Below are positions 41,050 to 49,910 of a stretch of DNA of 60,447 bases, in pieces. The stretch covers positions 1 through 60,447 of the forward strand of contig JAHJNL010000056.1 in NCBI GenBank assembly GCA_018820855.1. Reading direction: 5' to 3'. The notes under the pieces are model-generated. The model ran no database searches. It was not told the origin of the DNA and saw only the letters and a program-made list of their open reading frames with translations. Source of the stretch: Pseudomonadota bacterium (GTDB lineage: Bacteria > Desulfobacterota > Desulfobulbia > Desulfobulbales > Desulfocapsaceae). A program made the position numbers and the translations under genes. Position 1 is the first letter of the stretch. Every line of letters begins with the position of its first letter.

Positions 41050-42927
41050 ATGGAATACGATGCGAATTGGAAAGAAACCTATAAAGACATGATCATGACC
41101 CCGAAGCGTGCCCTGTCTCATTTGAAATCAGGGCATCGGGTGTTTCTCGGCACTGGCTGCGGTGAACCCACGGTTCTCGTTGAGGCCATGACCAAGATGG
41201 CAGGAAATCTGGCAGATGTGGAAATTGTCGAGCTTCTGACCAAGGGAAATGCCCCCTATGCCGACAAAAAATTCGCCACTTGTTTCAAAATAAATTCCTT
41301 TTTTATCGGCCATAATGTTCGCGATGTTATTCAGGAGGGGAGAGGAGATTATACCCCCATTCTTATGTTCGACATTCCCCGTCTTTTTAATTCCGGACAG
41401 CTGCCCCTGGATGTGGCTCTGATTCAGGTTACCCCTCCGGATGCCCGGGGAAAGATGAGTTTAGGCGTGTCCGTGGATATTGTCAAAAGTGCCTCTGAAA
41501 ATGCCTCTCTGGTCATTGCCCAGGTCAATCCGCAGATGCCCTGGACCAGAGGGGACAGCCTCATTGACGTGTACGATCTCGATATCCTGGTGCCAGCAGA
41601 TGTTCCGCTCCTGGAACGCAAATCTCAACCAGTGCACCAGGTCAGTGCACAGATTGCCGAACTGGTTGCAGCCCTTGTTCCCAGCGGCTCTACAGTGGAA
41701 TTTGGTATCGGCAGAGTTCCTGGAGTCGGGCGGATCTCACAGGCAGTCATGGCGGCGCTCAGAGGGAAAAAAGATCTGGGGATACATACGGAAATGATTA
41801 CCGATGATCTTCTTGATCTGATCAAGTCAGGAGCTGTGACCGGTAACAGGAAATCCACAGATCGTGGGAAGATTGTGGCCAGTTTTTGTATGGGAACCAA
41901 GGAACTCTATGACTTTGTGGATGACAACCCTCTTTTTTCCTTCAGGCCAACAGAATATGTAAATGATTCAAATGTGATCGGCAAACAGAATCGCATGGTT
42001 TCCATCAACATGGCTCTGGAAATTGATCTCACAGGACAGGTCTGCTCGGATTCGGAAGACGGTGTCTTTTATTCAGGAGTTGGGGGGCAGGTAGACTTTA
42101 ATCGGGGGGCAGCCCGTTCCGAAGGGGGAAGGGCCATTATCACTATGCCTTCGACCACCCGGGACGGTAGGTCCAGAATTAATGCCCGGTTGAGCAGTGG
42201 ATCCGGGGTAGTGGTGAGCCGAGCTACGGTTCATTACGTGGTTACTGAATACGGAGTGGCATATCTGCACGGGAAATCAGTGCAGGATCGGACATTAGCC
42301 CTGATTGCCATTGCCCATCCAGATCATCGTGAACGGCTTTTGAAAGACGCGATTGAGGCCAAATTTATTCGTCAGGATTTTATTCAGGTCGAAGGGAAAT
42401 TCGTGGTGGCACCTCAGGATATGATGAAGACCACTTATCTCATCGATGATGGAACCCAGATTCATTTCAGGCCAATCCACCCCACGGATGAGCCGTTGAT
42501 GCGTGATCTGCTTTATGCCCTCTCCCAGGAAACCCTGTACTATCGTTTCATGAGTCATAATCAGCGGTTCGGACAGCGTGAGATACAGAATTTTGTCTAT
42601 GTGGATCATCGCAAGGATGTGGCCATTGTCGGTACCTTGCCCGAGGCCCATGGTGACAATATGGTAGCAGTCGGCAGGTATTATCTTGATGAGAGTACCA
42701 ATCAGGCGGAGGTTGCTTTTATTGTCCATGACGAGTGGCAGAACAAGGGACTGGGAACCTTTCTGTTCCGACACCTGATTACCCTTGCCAAGGCAAGCGG
42801 TATCGCCGGTTTCACAGCAGAGGTCCTGCGTGATAACAAGCGGATGCAGGCAATATTCAACCACTCTGGCTATAAGGTGCAAAGTGTTGTGGAAGAGGGC
42901 GTTTACAGCTTCAAGATAGAGTTCTGA
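41050..42927 (+). CDS. acetyl-CoA hydrolase/CoA-transferase fused to a GNAT acetyltransferase
   Basis: This is a 625-residue fusion. Residues 1-460 are a CoA-transferase/acetyl-CoA hydrolase of the Cat1/Ach1 type (LGTGCGEPTVLVEAM, PLDVALIQVTPPD, VEFGIGRVPG, GVGGQVDFNRGAARSEGG, VVSRATVHYVVTEYGVAYL). From about 465, a GNAT domain (IHFRPIHPTDEPLMRDLLYA, WQNKGLGTFLFRHLI with the acetyl-CoA-binding loop, and FNHSGYKVQ). AcuA, the Bacillus lysine acetyltransferase for Acs, is also a GNAT. So acyl-group transfer and protein acetylation may sit on one chain. It lies 8 bp after the synthetase gene. Confidence 0.9.
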   Translation: MEYDANWKETYKDMIMTPKRALSHLKSGHRVFLGTGCGEPTVLVEAMTKMAGNLADVEIVELLTKGNAPYADKKFATCFKINSFFIGHNVRDVIQEGRGDYTPILMFDIPRLFNSGQLPLDVALIQVTPPDARGKMSLGVSVDIVKSASENASLVIAQVNPQMPWTRGDSLIDVYDLDILVPADVPLLERKSQPVHQVSAQIAELVAALVPSGSTVEFGIGRVPGVGRISQAVMAALRGKKDLGIHTEMITDDLLDLIKSGAVTGNRKSTDRGKIVASFCMGTKELYDFVDDNPLFSFRPTEYVNDSNVIGKQNRMVSINMALEIDLTGQVCSDSEDGVFYSGVGGQVDFNRGAARSEGGRAIITMPSTTRDGRSRINARLSSGSGVVVSRATVHYVVTEYGVAYLHGKSVQDRTLALIAIAHPDHRERLLKDAIEAKFIRQDFIQVEGKFVVAPQDMMKTTYLIDDGTQIHFRPIHPTDEPLMRDLLYALSQETLYYRFMSHNQRFGQREIQNFVYVDHRKDVAIVGTLPEAHGDNMVAVGRYYLDESTNQAEVAFIVHDEWQNKGLGTFLFRHLITLAKASGIAGFTAEVLRDNKRMQAIFNHSGYKVQSVVEEGVYSFKIEF

Positions 42928-42970
42928 GGTAAAGAAAGCGTTAGGGGCTAAGCATCTCGTGAGCTATAAC

Positions 42971-42999
42971 TTAGCAAAAGACACCTTGTCTTTTGCTAA
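42971..42999. terminator. hairpin at convergent gene ends
   Basis: TTAGCAAAAGACA (42971-42983) pairs with TGTCTTTTGCTAA (42987-42999) around CCT, a perfect 13-bp stem. It lies 43 bp after the CoA-transferase stop and overlaps the 3' end of the minus-strand orphan frame, so it can serve both. Confidence 0.7.
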
Positions 43000-43259
43000 A
43001 AATAAGTTACTGAACCATCAATCTGTATCTGTTCAATATCCTTTAACTGGAATTTCGAGTAAGTGAATGCTGCCTGTGGCTCGTCGTTGAGCAGGCAGGT
43101 GCCGTAATAATTTTGCTTTCCAGCTAACCTTACTTTACTCCTGCCTCGTATTCGTTCCTCACAGTTACGCTTTTCGATACAGTCTTATCTGCTTGGCAAA
43201 AAGCCTGTCTGAAATATGTTTTCAGGTACCGGTACCTCAGAGCCATAATAGTCCTCCAT
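42996..43259 (-). pseudogene. small orphan gene with one in-frame TAA
   Basis: An ATG at 43259 with a nearby GGAGG-like site opens 88 codons in one frame, interrupted only by TAA at 43185-43187 (codon 25). Before it: MEDYYGSEVPVPENIF; after it: CIEKRNCEERIRGRSKVRLA, QNYYGTCLLNDEPQAAF, and LKDIEQIQIDG before the stop. Codon use and charge look like a real protein, so a recent nonsense change is plausible. No family is recognised. The rest of 42928-43367 holds only the hairpin and the CsoR-type promoter. Confidence 0.35.
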
Positions 43260-43307
43260 AGTTTTATTGTTTCCTCACCCGTCCTATCAAAAACCGATCA
43301 ATAAGGG

Positions 43308-43341
43308 TTGACATTATGGATATTTTACATAGGGTATACCC
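43308..43341 (+). promoter_or_regulatory. CsoR-type operator and -35 box
   Basis: TTGACA (43308-43313) is followed by a perfect palindrome GGGTATACCC (43332-43341) within ATAGGGTATACCCCTAT. Similar G/C-block palindromes are operators of CsoR/RcnR repressors. It lies 26 bp before the repressor gene, so it probably autoregulates and may also control the exporter downstream. Confidence 0.65.
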
Positions 43342-43367
43342 CTATATACTAAAAAGGAGTGGCGGTT

Positions 43368-43646
43368 ATGGGATTATGCGGAACAGACCAGGATAAAAAG
43401 CGCCTGGTGACACGACTCAAGCGAATCGAAGGTCAAATCAGGGGGGTCTCCAAGATGATTGAACAGGATAAGGACTGTATGGATGTCCTTCGTCAGGTTA
43501 CTTCGGTGTCTGGTGCCATGCGTGGTGTGTGGCTGCAAATTGTTGGTGATCATATCCGTGGATGTGTCCAGAATGCCAGTCTGGATATGGCCAATCGTGA
43601 TCAGCTCATTGATGAGTTGATGGAACATTTAGGAAAAATACGATAA
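43368..43646 (+). CDS. CsoR/RcnR/FrmR-family metal-sensing repressor
   Basis: This 92-residue all-helical repressor starts at the ATG at 43368, 9 nt after AAGGAG. Ligand positions are Cys37, His62 and Cys66 (KDCMD and GDHIRGCVQN), the C-H-C signature of Cu(I)-CsoR and Ni(II)-InrS, with an extra Cys4 at the N-terminus. RLKRIEGQIRGV is the family DNA-contact helix. The next gene is a DmeF-like exporter, so it most likely represses export until cobalt, nickel or copper rises. Confidence 0.9.
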   Translation: MGLCGTDQDKKRLVTRLKRIEGQIRGVSKMIEQDKDCMDVLRQVTSVSGAMRGVWLQIVGDHIRGCVQNASLDMANRDQLIDELMEHLGKIR

Positions 43647-43905
43647 TTCAATGAAGTTCGCATGCCATTCTGATTGTCATTGCGTACAGCATTGCTGTTG
43701 AACACGTATTGGAAGGATAACTCCAACGTGACTGGTTTGGTTAATAGGCTGAAGGCCAAGCAATGCAATGGATGTCATTCATAATCTGTCTGGATGAAAA
43801 ACAATAATTATTTTACTCGGAAAATGTTTTCTTTTTTCTCACTGTTCAGTCTCTTAGCTGAAGTCTGAACATGTTCCATTCTTCTTCCATACCTTACGGT
43901 TTGTT

Positions 43906-44853
43906 ATGCATATCTTATCTCAACGGGATTTAAACCATAACCACATTTTCGATCCGTGCAGCAAAAGCAATGAACGGAAAACCATGGCAGTTATCATTCT
44001 TACCTTCATCACCATGGCAGTAGAAATCGCCACCGGAATTCTCACCGGTTCCATGGCCCTTCTGGCAGATGGCTGGCACATGGGGACACACGTCTTTGCT
44101 CTTGGCATCACCTGGTTTGCCTATGTCATGGCCAGGCGATATGCCAATACCAGCACGTTTAGCTTTGGTACCGGCAAGTTTGGTGTTCTGGCAGGGTATA
44201 CGTCTGCACTGTTTCTAGGTGTTACCGCAGTGTATGTGATAGTTGAATCCGGCAAACGCTTTCTGCATCCCGTGGATATCGGTTTTAATGAGGCAATCAT
44301 AGTCGCTATTATCGGTTTGTTGGTCAATGTGCTAAGCGTTTGGATGCTCCAGAGTGATGGCGATGAGCACGACCATGGAGACCAGCATGGCCATGCTCAT
44401 CACCATGACCATAATCTAAAAGCTGCCTATCTTCATGTCTTGGCAGACGCCCTAACATCGGTCTTGGCTATCATTGCCCTGCTGTCAGGAAAATACTTTG
44501 GTCTGGTTTTTCTTGATCCGGTCATGGGTCTGGTTGGAGGAGTACTTATCGGGAGTTGGTCTTGGGGGCTTCTTAAATCCAGTGGCTTCATTCTTCTTGA
44601 TGGAACTCAGGATGATAAAATAAAACAGGCCATCATTGAAGCTATTGAAGCTGACCAGGATGCCAAAATTGCTGATCTTCACCTGTGGAAGATCAGCTCA
44701 AATAGTTATGGCGTTCTTCTCACACTGGTTGCCAGTACTCCCCGTTCACCGGAAGAGTACCACAGTCGTCTTGACCATATTCAGCATCTGGATCACATTA
44801 CTATTGAACCACATAGCTGCATGGATGACAAATGTGTATGTCGAGAATTGTGA
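43906..44853 (+). CDS. dmeF: CDF metal exporter, DmeF-like
   Basis: This 315-residue cation-diffusion facilitator has six helices. TM2 has the metal-site pattern ALLADGWHMGTHVFALG (a His/Asp tetrad variant as in DmeF), TM5 has HVLADALTSVLAIIALL, and the loop before it is His-rich (DEHDHGDQHGHAHHHDH). The C-terminus ends in a Cys cluster (SCMDDKCVCREL). DmeF proteins expel Co2+ and Ni2+. The start at 43906 is the first ATG but the ribosome site is weak. It follows the CsoR-type gene by 260 bp. Confidence 0.85.
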   Translation: MHILSQRDLNHNHIFDPCSKSNERKTMAVIILTFITMAVEIATGILTGSMALLADGWHMGTHVFALGITWFAYVMARRYANTSTFSFGTGKFGVLAGYTSALFLGVTAVYVIVESGKRFLHPVDIGFNEAIIVAIIGLLVNVLSVWMLQSDGDEHDHGDQHGHAHHHDHNLKAAYLHVLADALTSVLAIIALLSGKYFGLVFLDPVMGLVGGVLIGSWSWGLLKSSGFILLDGTQDDKIKQAIIEAIEADQDAKIADLHLWKISSNSYGVLLTLVASTPRSPEEYHSRLDHIQHLDHITIEPHSCMDDKCVCREL

Positions 44854-45002
44854 TATATTGCAAAACAAAAACGTAAAAAAACAGCAAAAGTGATTACCTG
44901 AAAAAGGAGCGAAGTCTTGTCCTTATTGATTCTGTCAATTTCGTGGAGTGAAACGAGAGGGCAGCGACAGGCATAAGCAGAGTGTCGACAAGTGAGGGAG
45001 GG

Positions 45003-45115
45003 GCAGCCATGTAATACAGTTACGTAGTCTGTCTGTCTGCTTGCGCCGTAACATCAAGGGCTTACCTTGTCGGCCCTGTCTTGATATTATCTCTGAGTTA
45101 CGGCATATCGGCTGC
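45003..45115. other. nested inverted-repeat element, possible structured RNA
   Basis: Three stems nest: GCAGCC (45003-45008) with GGCTGC (45110-45115); GCCGTAAC (45045-45052) with GTTACGGC (45097-45104); and inside it ATCAAG (45053-45058) with CTTGAT (45080-45085) plus GGC/GCC. Nothing codes in 44854-45382. No known riboswitch or small RNA was recognised. It could be an RNA element on either strand or the scar of a mobile element. Confidence 0.4.
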
Positions 45116-45382
45116 AGAAAGAGAGCTACCGGCTTGTGGATAGTCATTGTCTGAAGGATAAATATCCGTTATATTGTTTTGACATCAACAAAATTGATTT
45201 CACTCTTTCATTTTATAGATTAACTTATTAGCTTCATCCGTTTTGCTTATGGAGAAGTAACGCTGCGCTTTGATGAAACATCTCAGGTAGCGCTTACGCA
45301 TAAACATACAAGGTTAAAACAACTCCTGACAGAGAGACAGGAAAGTGCCTGTATAAAAGTTGAACACAAAAGAGGAGAGTAT

Positions 45383-45685
45383 ATGCAAGGTGCGGAGTAT
45401 ATGATTAAACGGGCTGAATACCGAAAAGAAAAGGAAGCCCATCTCTTTGACCAGGTCATTAAGTGGGCTCTTGAAGATAACGATGAACTCATAGTAACAA
45501 TTGTTCAGCGTGCTTTCGCTGATGATTATGCAGAACACTGGTTGACTATTCACCCGACCAGTTCCTTTTCAGGTCTTACCGGTTATTACATGGATATTAT
45601 CGCCAATGAAAAAGAATTGAATGCCAATGAACGGCGTCTCCTCAACAACAGGTTGACTGCTTACAGTAAACGATTGCTCGCATAA
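45383..45685 (+). CDS. hypothetical 100-residue protein
   Basis: An ATG with GAGGAGAG 5 nt upstream opens 100 codons. The product is charged and probably helical (KRAEYRKEKEAHLFDQVIKW near the start), with FADDYAEHWLTIHPTSSFSGLTGYYMDIIANE in the middle, cited as AEHWLTIHPTSSFSGLTGYY, and a basic C-terminus. There are no membrane segments or signal peptide. I do not recognise the family. It stands alone after the nested repeat region. Confidence 0.6.
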   Translation: MQGAEYMIKRAEYRKEKEAHLFDQVIKWALEDNDELIVTIVQRAFADDYAEHWLTIHPTSSFSGLTGYYMDIIANEKELNANERRLLNNRLTAYSKRLLA

Positions 45686-45909
45686 GTTTACTGTATAGAT
45701 GAACGTATCCCTTTTTTGTGCACCAGAGCAAAGGGGGATAACATAAGGTCTCGCCTGACTTCTTTCATCAGCCGGTTTTTGCTTTTTCGTTTTCTTTGAT
45801 CAGGTCCCGCAGGTTTGTTGGCAGAGGCTCGGGAAACAAAATTGAGAAGGGGCTATTTTCCAGGTGTTCTTTCAAAAAACCTTTCCCGAAAAAGCGGTAA
45901 AAAATAAGA

Positions 45910-46401
45910 TCGACCGTCATTAGCTGGATTTTACCTTCTCCGGAGACAACACGGCAGGAGCGGGCAGGTCAAAAAAAACGGCCTTCAAGACGTTGGGTGC
46001 ATACCAGGGCCATGGGTGAGGACTTTAACAACACCATCCGCAACCATCTTTTAGTACACCTTGCAGCAGAAAACATTCCGACGCTCTCGCCCATGCTTTC
46101 TCCTCTCTGGAGTCGGTCTGATCAGGGGCCATACGCTCCCTGTTCAAACTGGTCGGAGTGACACGCGGTCTATGCAGCAGGCCTTGGCACATTTGGCCTG
46201 TGTGACGGTTTGATTACTCCTGTGGGCAAGGCGGTGCGGGTGGGCTCTGTGATTGCAAAGAGCATCATTCCTCCTTCTCCACGACCCTATACCGACCATC
46301 ATGCCTATTGTCTCCATTTCGGCAATAATACCTACGCCTGTGGCCTGTGTCAGGCAGGTGTCCCCTGTATGGATAGAGTCCCGGATCATTCAGAAGGTTA
46401 A
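45910..46401 (+). pseudogene. decayed QueG-like (epoxyqueuosine reductase-related) Fe-S gene
   Basis: One frame reads TVISWILPSPETTRQER, RRWVHTRAMGEDFN, APCSNWSE, then TGA at 46159-46161, then HAVYAAGLGTFGLCDGLITP, RPYTDHHAYCLHF and YACGLCQAGVPC to a stop at 46401. This follows the QueG-related 4Fe-4S family, where the TGA position is normally Arg (WSERH). The ~50 residues between the DHHAYC block and the final CGLC motif, which carry the 4Fe-4S cysteines, are missing, and the N-terminal third is scrambled upstream of 45910. It is a dead gene. Confidence 0.7.
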
Positions 46402-46570
46402 ACCGGATTCAGCATCCATTCCTTGTCGATGGGTATCTTCTGCCTCACGTTTTACAGGGGGTATAAAAACTCGGATCTCTTTCAACCGGCCCCTGCGTTT
46501 ATCTTGCGTGCTGGAAGAAAACGGGAGTTAACCCTCTTTTCTATTCAGACTGTAACATAGTTACATTTTG

Positions 46571-47347
46571 TTATTGCAGCAGGGTATCTAGAATTTTCTG
46601 TGTTATGTGTCCTTCAACCCATCCCGCTAGTAACAGACTGGTTATGACAATCAGAATAATTTTTTGTAAGGGGAGTCCAGCTTTATAGCTGTCTATAGTT
46701 TCGAAAATTTCCTTTGTCATGTTTCCTCTGGCTTTTTCCTTAATTAATAAATGTGCAGAAAAAGCTGCTGCTCCGGCCAAGGAAATGGTTGGAATTTCAA
46801 TTATTCCATGCGGAATGAAGGAGACAAAGCCGATAAAATAAGAGCCGAACATGTAGGTTGATGTTGAGACAGTCAGGCCGCTTTCTATGCCAAGCAATAT
46901 CATTCCCAACCAGGGGACCATAAGCCACACATATAATCTGCGAAGCGACTCGTCCTCTATTTTTAAACATCCCGGCAGAAAACAGAACAGCTTCATTCTT
47001 TTTCTGCCACAGAATGCTTTTCGTATATGTTGTGGGAATAATCCAATGTTGTGGGGATTAAAGAGTGGTGCAGTATAAAGAAAAGAAATCGTTAGTAATG
47101 CACCCAGAGTATTCCAGATAAATATTAAGATTCCTCTGTCGATCCCCATTTCCGCTCCGGTCTCCAAAATCGGAAATGCATAAGAAAGGCGCTTAGTAGA
47201 AAATTCCCATATTATTTCCGGGGCAATATTGAGACCTTTTATAAAAAAAATTCCTGCAGCAAAGCTTATGACAAATGAAATGAGATATGCAAAAATCAGT
47301 CTTATCCAGGCGCTATAAAAAAGGGATTTGTTGTTTTTGTTAAACAT
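46571..47347 (-). CDS. SpoIIM/DUF95-like membrane protein
   Basis: This 258-residue protein has about five or six hydrophobic helices and the DUF95/SpoIIM hallmark SFIPHGIIEIPTISLAGAAAF near 170-190 (cited in parts: IPHGIIEIP and LAGAAAF), plus an N-terminal helix and FSTKR-type loops. SpoIIM in Bacillus is a peptidoglycan/engulfment protein, but the family is widespread in non-sporulating bacteria with no known role. It is isolated, opposite in strand to the pseudogene. Confidence 0.8.
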   Translation of the reverse strand: MFNKNNKSLFYSAWIRLIFAYLISFVISFAAGIFFIKGLNIAPEIIWEFSTKRLSYAFPILETGAEMGIDRGILIFIWNTLGALLTISFLYTAPLFNPHNIGLFPQHIRKAFCGRKRMKLFCFLPGCLKIEDESLRRLYVWLMVPWLGMILLGIESGLTVSTSTYMFGSYFIGFVSFIPHGIIEIPTISLAGAAAFSAHLLIKEKARGNMTKEIFETIDSYKAGLPLQKIILIVITSLLLAGWVEGHITQKILDTLLQ

Positions 47348-47465
47348 TAAGTATCATCTGATTCAGCTCCTAGAAAAGCTTTGAAAGCAGCAATGGATTG
47401 ATTATGTGAAGACACCTTCCCTGAGTGACCTCGAAGAGATCAAGTGGAAGGGCCGAAACAGTCCA

Positions 47466-48317
47466 TCACTTTTTGAAAATCTTATAAATGGCCGAAAAAT
47501 CTTCCTGTGCGATGTCCTCCTCAAAGGTTCGACTATAGAGCTGTTTGGTTATAGCTCCGGTGAAAAGTGGTTTGTGAAGGCTATTGGCCAGGTCCAGGAG
47601 ACAGTGCAGATCCTTGGCAATCAGGGCGCAGGAAAAGTGAGTGGAAAAATCTTCTTCCAGAAGTTTTGTTTTTTTGGCGTTCAATACAAGTGAGCTGCCA
47701 CCTCCCACCGAGAGTATTTCGAGTATATCCCCTTTGCTGATACCTGCATTTTCACCCAGTGCAGTGGCCTCGGCCAGGGTGGCCATAAAGGTGCCAAGCA
47801 CTAGGTTGTTGATCAGTTTCATCTTTGTGGCCAGGGCAGGTTCCTGGAGATAGAATATGTTACTGCCGATATTTCGCAGTATTTCCTGGACACGATCATA
47901 GGCGATTTTTCGACCACTGACGAGGACGGTCAGCTTGCCCTGTGATGCTGGAACAACACTGCCGAGGACAGGTGCTTCCAGGTAGTCTCCGCCAGCCGAG
48001 CGGCACATGTCGTGAAAGGCCGGCACATCACTGTAATGATTGGTTGTCAGGTCAATAACGATCTTTCCGGTGAGGTCGGCAGACAGCAGGCTGCTGGTTC
48101 CGGTCAGCACCTCCCGTACCGCCTCAGAGTCAAAGAGACATAAAAAAATTATTTCCGTTTTGCTGAGGACGGCTGCCGCAGAAGTGACCACCTCGGCCTT
48201 CAATCCTTCGGCCTTGGCAGGGGTTCTGTTGTATACGACCAGTGAATGGTCGCACTCAATGAGTCTGGTGGCAACGGCTTTTCCAAGATGGCCAAGTCCA
48301 ATAAATCCTATGTTCAT
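47466..48317 (-). CDS. NAD(P)-dependent beta-hydroxyacid dehydrogenase
   Basis: This 283-residue enzyme starts with the Rossmann motif GFIGLGHLGKAV (4-15) and has the substrate-binding block GGDYLEAPVLGS near 108-119 and the catalytic-Lys helix TKMKLINNLVLG. The HIBADH/tartronate-semialdehyde/succinic-semialdehyde reductase group shares this pattern. A reduction of an aldehyde or keto acid is likely; the substrate cannot be fixed. It overlaps the polyferredoxin gene by 4 bp, so the two share a transcript. Confidence 0.88.
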   Translation of the reverse strand: MNIGFIGLGHLGKAVATRLIECDHSLVVYNRTPAKAEGLKAEVVTSAAAVLSKTEIIFLCLFDSEAVREVLTGTSSLLSADLTGKIVIDLTTNHYSDVPAFHDMCRSAGGDYLEAPVLGSVVPASQGKLTVLVSGRKIAYDRVQEILRNIGSNIFYLQEPALATKMKLINNLVLGTFMATLAEATALGENAGISKGDILEILSVGGGSSLVLNAKKTKLLEEDFSTHFSCALIAKDLHCLLDLANSLHKPLFTGAITKQLYSRTFEEDIAQEDFSAIYKIFKK

Positions 48318-49903
48318 GACATGCTCCTTTTCTGTAAGTTGTCTTTTTCGTTGTATGCGCCATACCCATATTCCTCATCCCCTGATGTGGTGCTGGTGCT
48401 CAGGACTCGAACAGCGGAATGACCGGGAAGGGGACATTTGTTTTCGCAGATGCCACAGCCAATGCAAAGTTCCGGAATAACGTAGGGTTGTCTTAAGTCA
48501 ATTGATTCTCCATTTTGCTTGACTACTGTGACCTCCTCAAATTTGATGGCTTTGTCATGGGTAGGACAGTGTTCCTCACAGACAATGCAGGGGCTGTTGT
48601 CAGCGAAGGGCAGGCAGCGTGCCTTGTCAAAGACAGCTCTGCCGATGACAAAGGCTTTCTTCTCAGAGTGGCTCAGGTTGTGGATAGCCCCGGTGGGACA
48701 GACCTGGCCGCACAGGGTGCAGTTTAATTCACAGTAACCGATGCGGGGGATAAGCCTCGGGGTAAACATGCCCTCATAGCCGCTCTCCATAAAACAAGGC
48801 TGTAGCGCGTTCTGGATACAGACTTTCATGCACTCACCGCAGCGCACGCATTTGGAGAAAAACTCTTCTGCATCAGCCCCTGGTGGGCGAAGTAAGGTGG
48901 GGCGGGGAAGTCTGTCGCCGGCATTTACCTGGGACAGCAGAGGCAGGGCCATACCTGCCAGCCCGGCACCAATAAAGGCGCGACGGCTTATATCAATTTG
49001 CAGCCGGTTGTCCGGCAGGAGAAAGCGAAACCTGGACGGCTGATTGACACAGTTGTCCACGCAATCCATGCAAAGATTGCACTCCTCATGTCGTATGTGT
49101 CGACTCGTCGGGTCAAAGGCACCCATTCTGCAAGAAGGTGCGCAGTGCTGACACTCCTTGCAGGATCGTCCCGGAAAGCGGCGAAAAAGAGAAAAGCGGG
49201 AAAAGATCGCCAGCAACGCACCCAGTGGACAGAGATTGCGACACCAGAAACGTTTACCCAGTTTTTCCAGAGCCACCACTGCGATGAGAATGGAGGTAGA
49301 CAGGGTACTCAATAGAAAGAATGATTGCCTGTGAGGCAGCACGCTGTCCCGCAGGGCTGTATAAATTGGTTCGCTAAGGTTACTGAGCCATTGTGGTGCA
49401 TAACGGTAGATTGGATCAAAAAAGCCACTGACCAGCAGGTTGAAGACCGGATCAACGCCTACGGTCATCCCCCGGATCAGAATAGAAAAGGGGTCGAAAA
49501 AACCGACCAGTTGTAAGCCGAAGAGACTTGAAGTCAGAATAACTGCCAGCAGGATGTATTTGACCAGGCGCAGTAACCGATTGGGCTGAAGGGAGGGATG
49601 GATTACTTTGCCAGCTCCGTCCAGCAGGGTGCCCATGGGACAAATCCAGCCACAGAATACGCGCCCGAAAACAACGGTCAGGGCAATGATAACCAGAGAC
49701 GGCAAGAGAAGAGAGATAAAGGTCTTGGTGGCCAGGAGCACCGTTGCTGCCACCAGCGGATCCCAGCGGAAAAAGATGTTGACCGCATAGGGGATCTCGT
49801 CAAGGCCTGAGTAATCGGTGAGGCGAAAGAGAAGAAGAAAAAGGAAAAGGAAGAGGACCTGGGATAGTTTGCGGCAGGTGCGCAGGGTGATTTGGGTCGC
49901 CAT
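48314..49903 (-). CDS. NapH/NapG-like polyferredoxin fusion
   Basis: This 529-residue protein joins two parts. Residues 1-300 have six helices with NapH-type Fe-S motifs (CGWICPMG at 84-91, CRNLCPLG and CKECQHCAPSCRMG). From about 310 comes a NapG/MauM-like part with an internal twin-Arg-type start (SRRAFIGAG) and several 4Fe-4S CxxCxxCxxxCP motifs (CVRCGECMKVC, CTLCGQVCP, CIVCEEHCP, CIGCGICENKCP). It should move electrons from quinol to a periplasmic acceptor. It partners the DUF362 gene 7 bp upstream. Confidence 0.9.
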   Translation of the reverse strand: MATQITLRTCRKLSQVLFLFLFLLLFRLTDYSGLDEIPYAVNIFFRWDPLVAATVLLATKTFISLLLPSLVIIALTVVFGRVFCGWICPMGTLLDGAGKVIHPSLQPNRLLRLVKYILLAVILTSSLFGLQLVGFFDPFSILIRGMTVGVDPVFNLLVSGFFDPIYRYAPQWLSNLSEPIYTALRDSVLPHRQSFFLLSTLSTSILIAVVALEKLGKRFWCRNLCPLGALLAIFSRFSLFRRFPGRSCKECQHCAPSCRMGAFDPTSRHIRHEECNLCMDCVDNCVNQPSRFRFLLPDNRLQIDISRRAFIGAGLAGMALPLLSQVNAGDRLPRPTLLRPPGADAEEFFSKCVRCGECMKVCIQNALQPCFMESGYEGMFTPRLIPRIGYCELNCTLCGQVCPTGAIHNLSHSEKKAFVIGRAVFDKARCLPFADNSPCIVCEEHCPTHDKAIKFEEVTVVKQNGESIDLRQPYVIPELCIGCGICENKCPLPGHSAVRVLSTSTTSGDEEYGYGAYNEKDNLQKRSMS

Positions 49904-49910
49904 ACTGTAC

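Noticed and set aside
45764-46020. Minus-strand frame with TGA and a UxxxC-like motif
   Set aside because: The plus strand of the same region clearly matches QueG-like protein text, so the minus frame is a shadow.
46159-46161. In-frame TGA of the QueG-like frame as selenocysteine
   Set aside because: The family has Arg at this position (WSERH), CGA to TGA is one base change, and the gene also has a deletion. It is a nonsense change.
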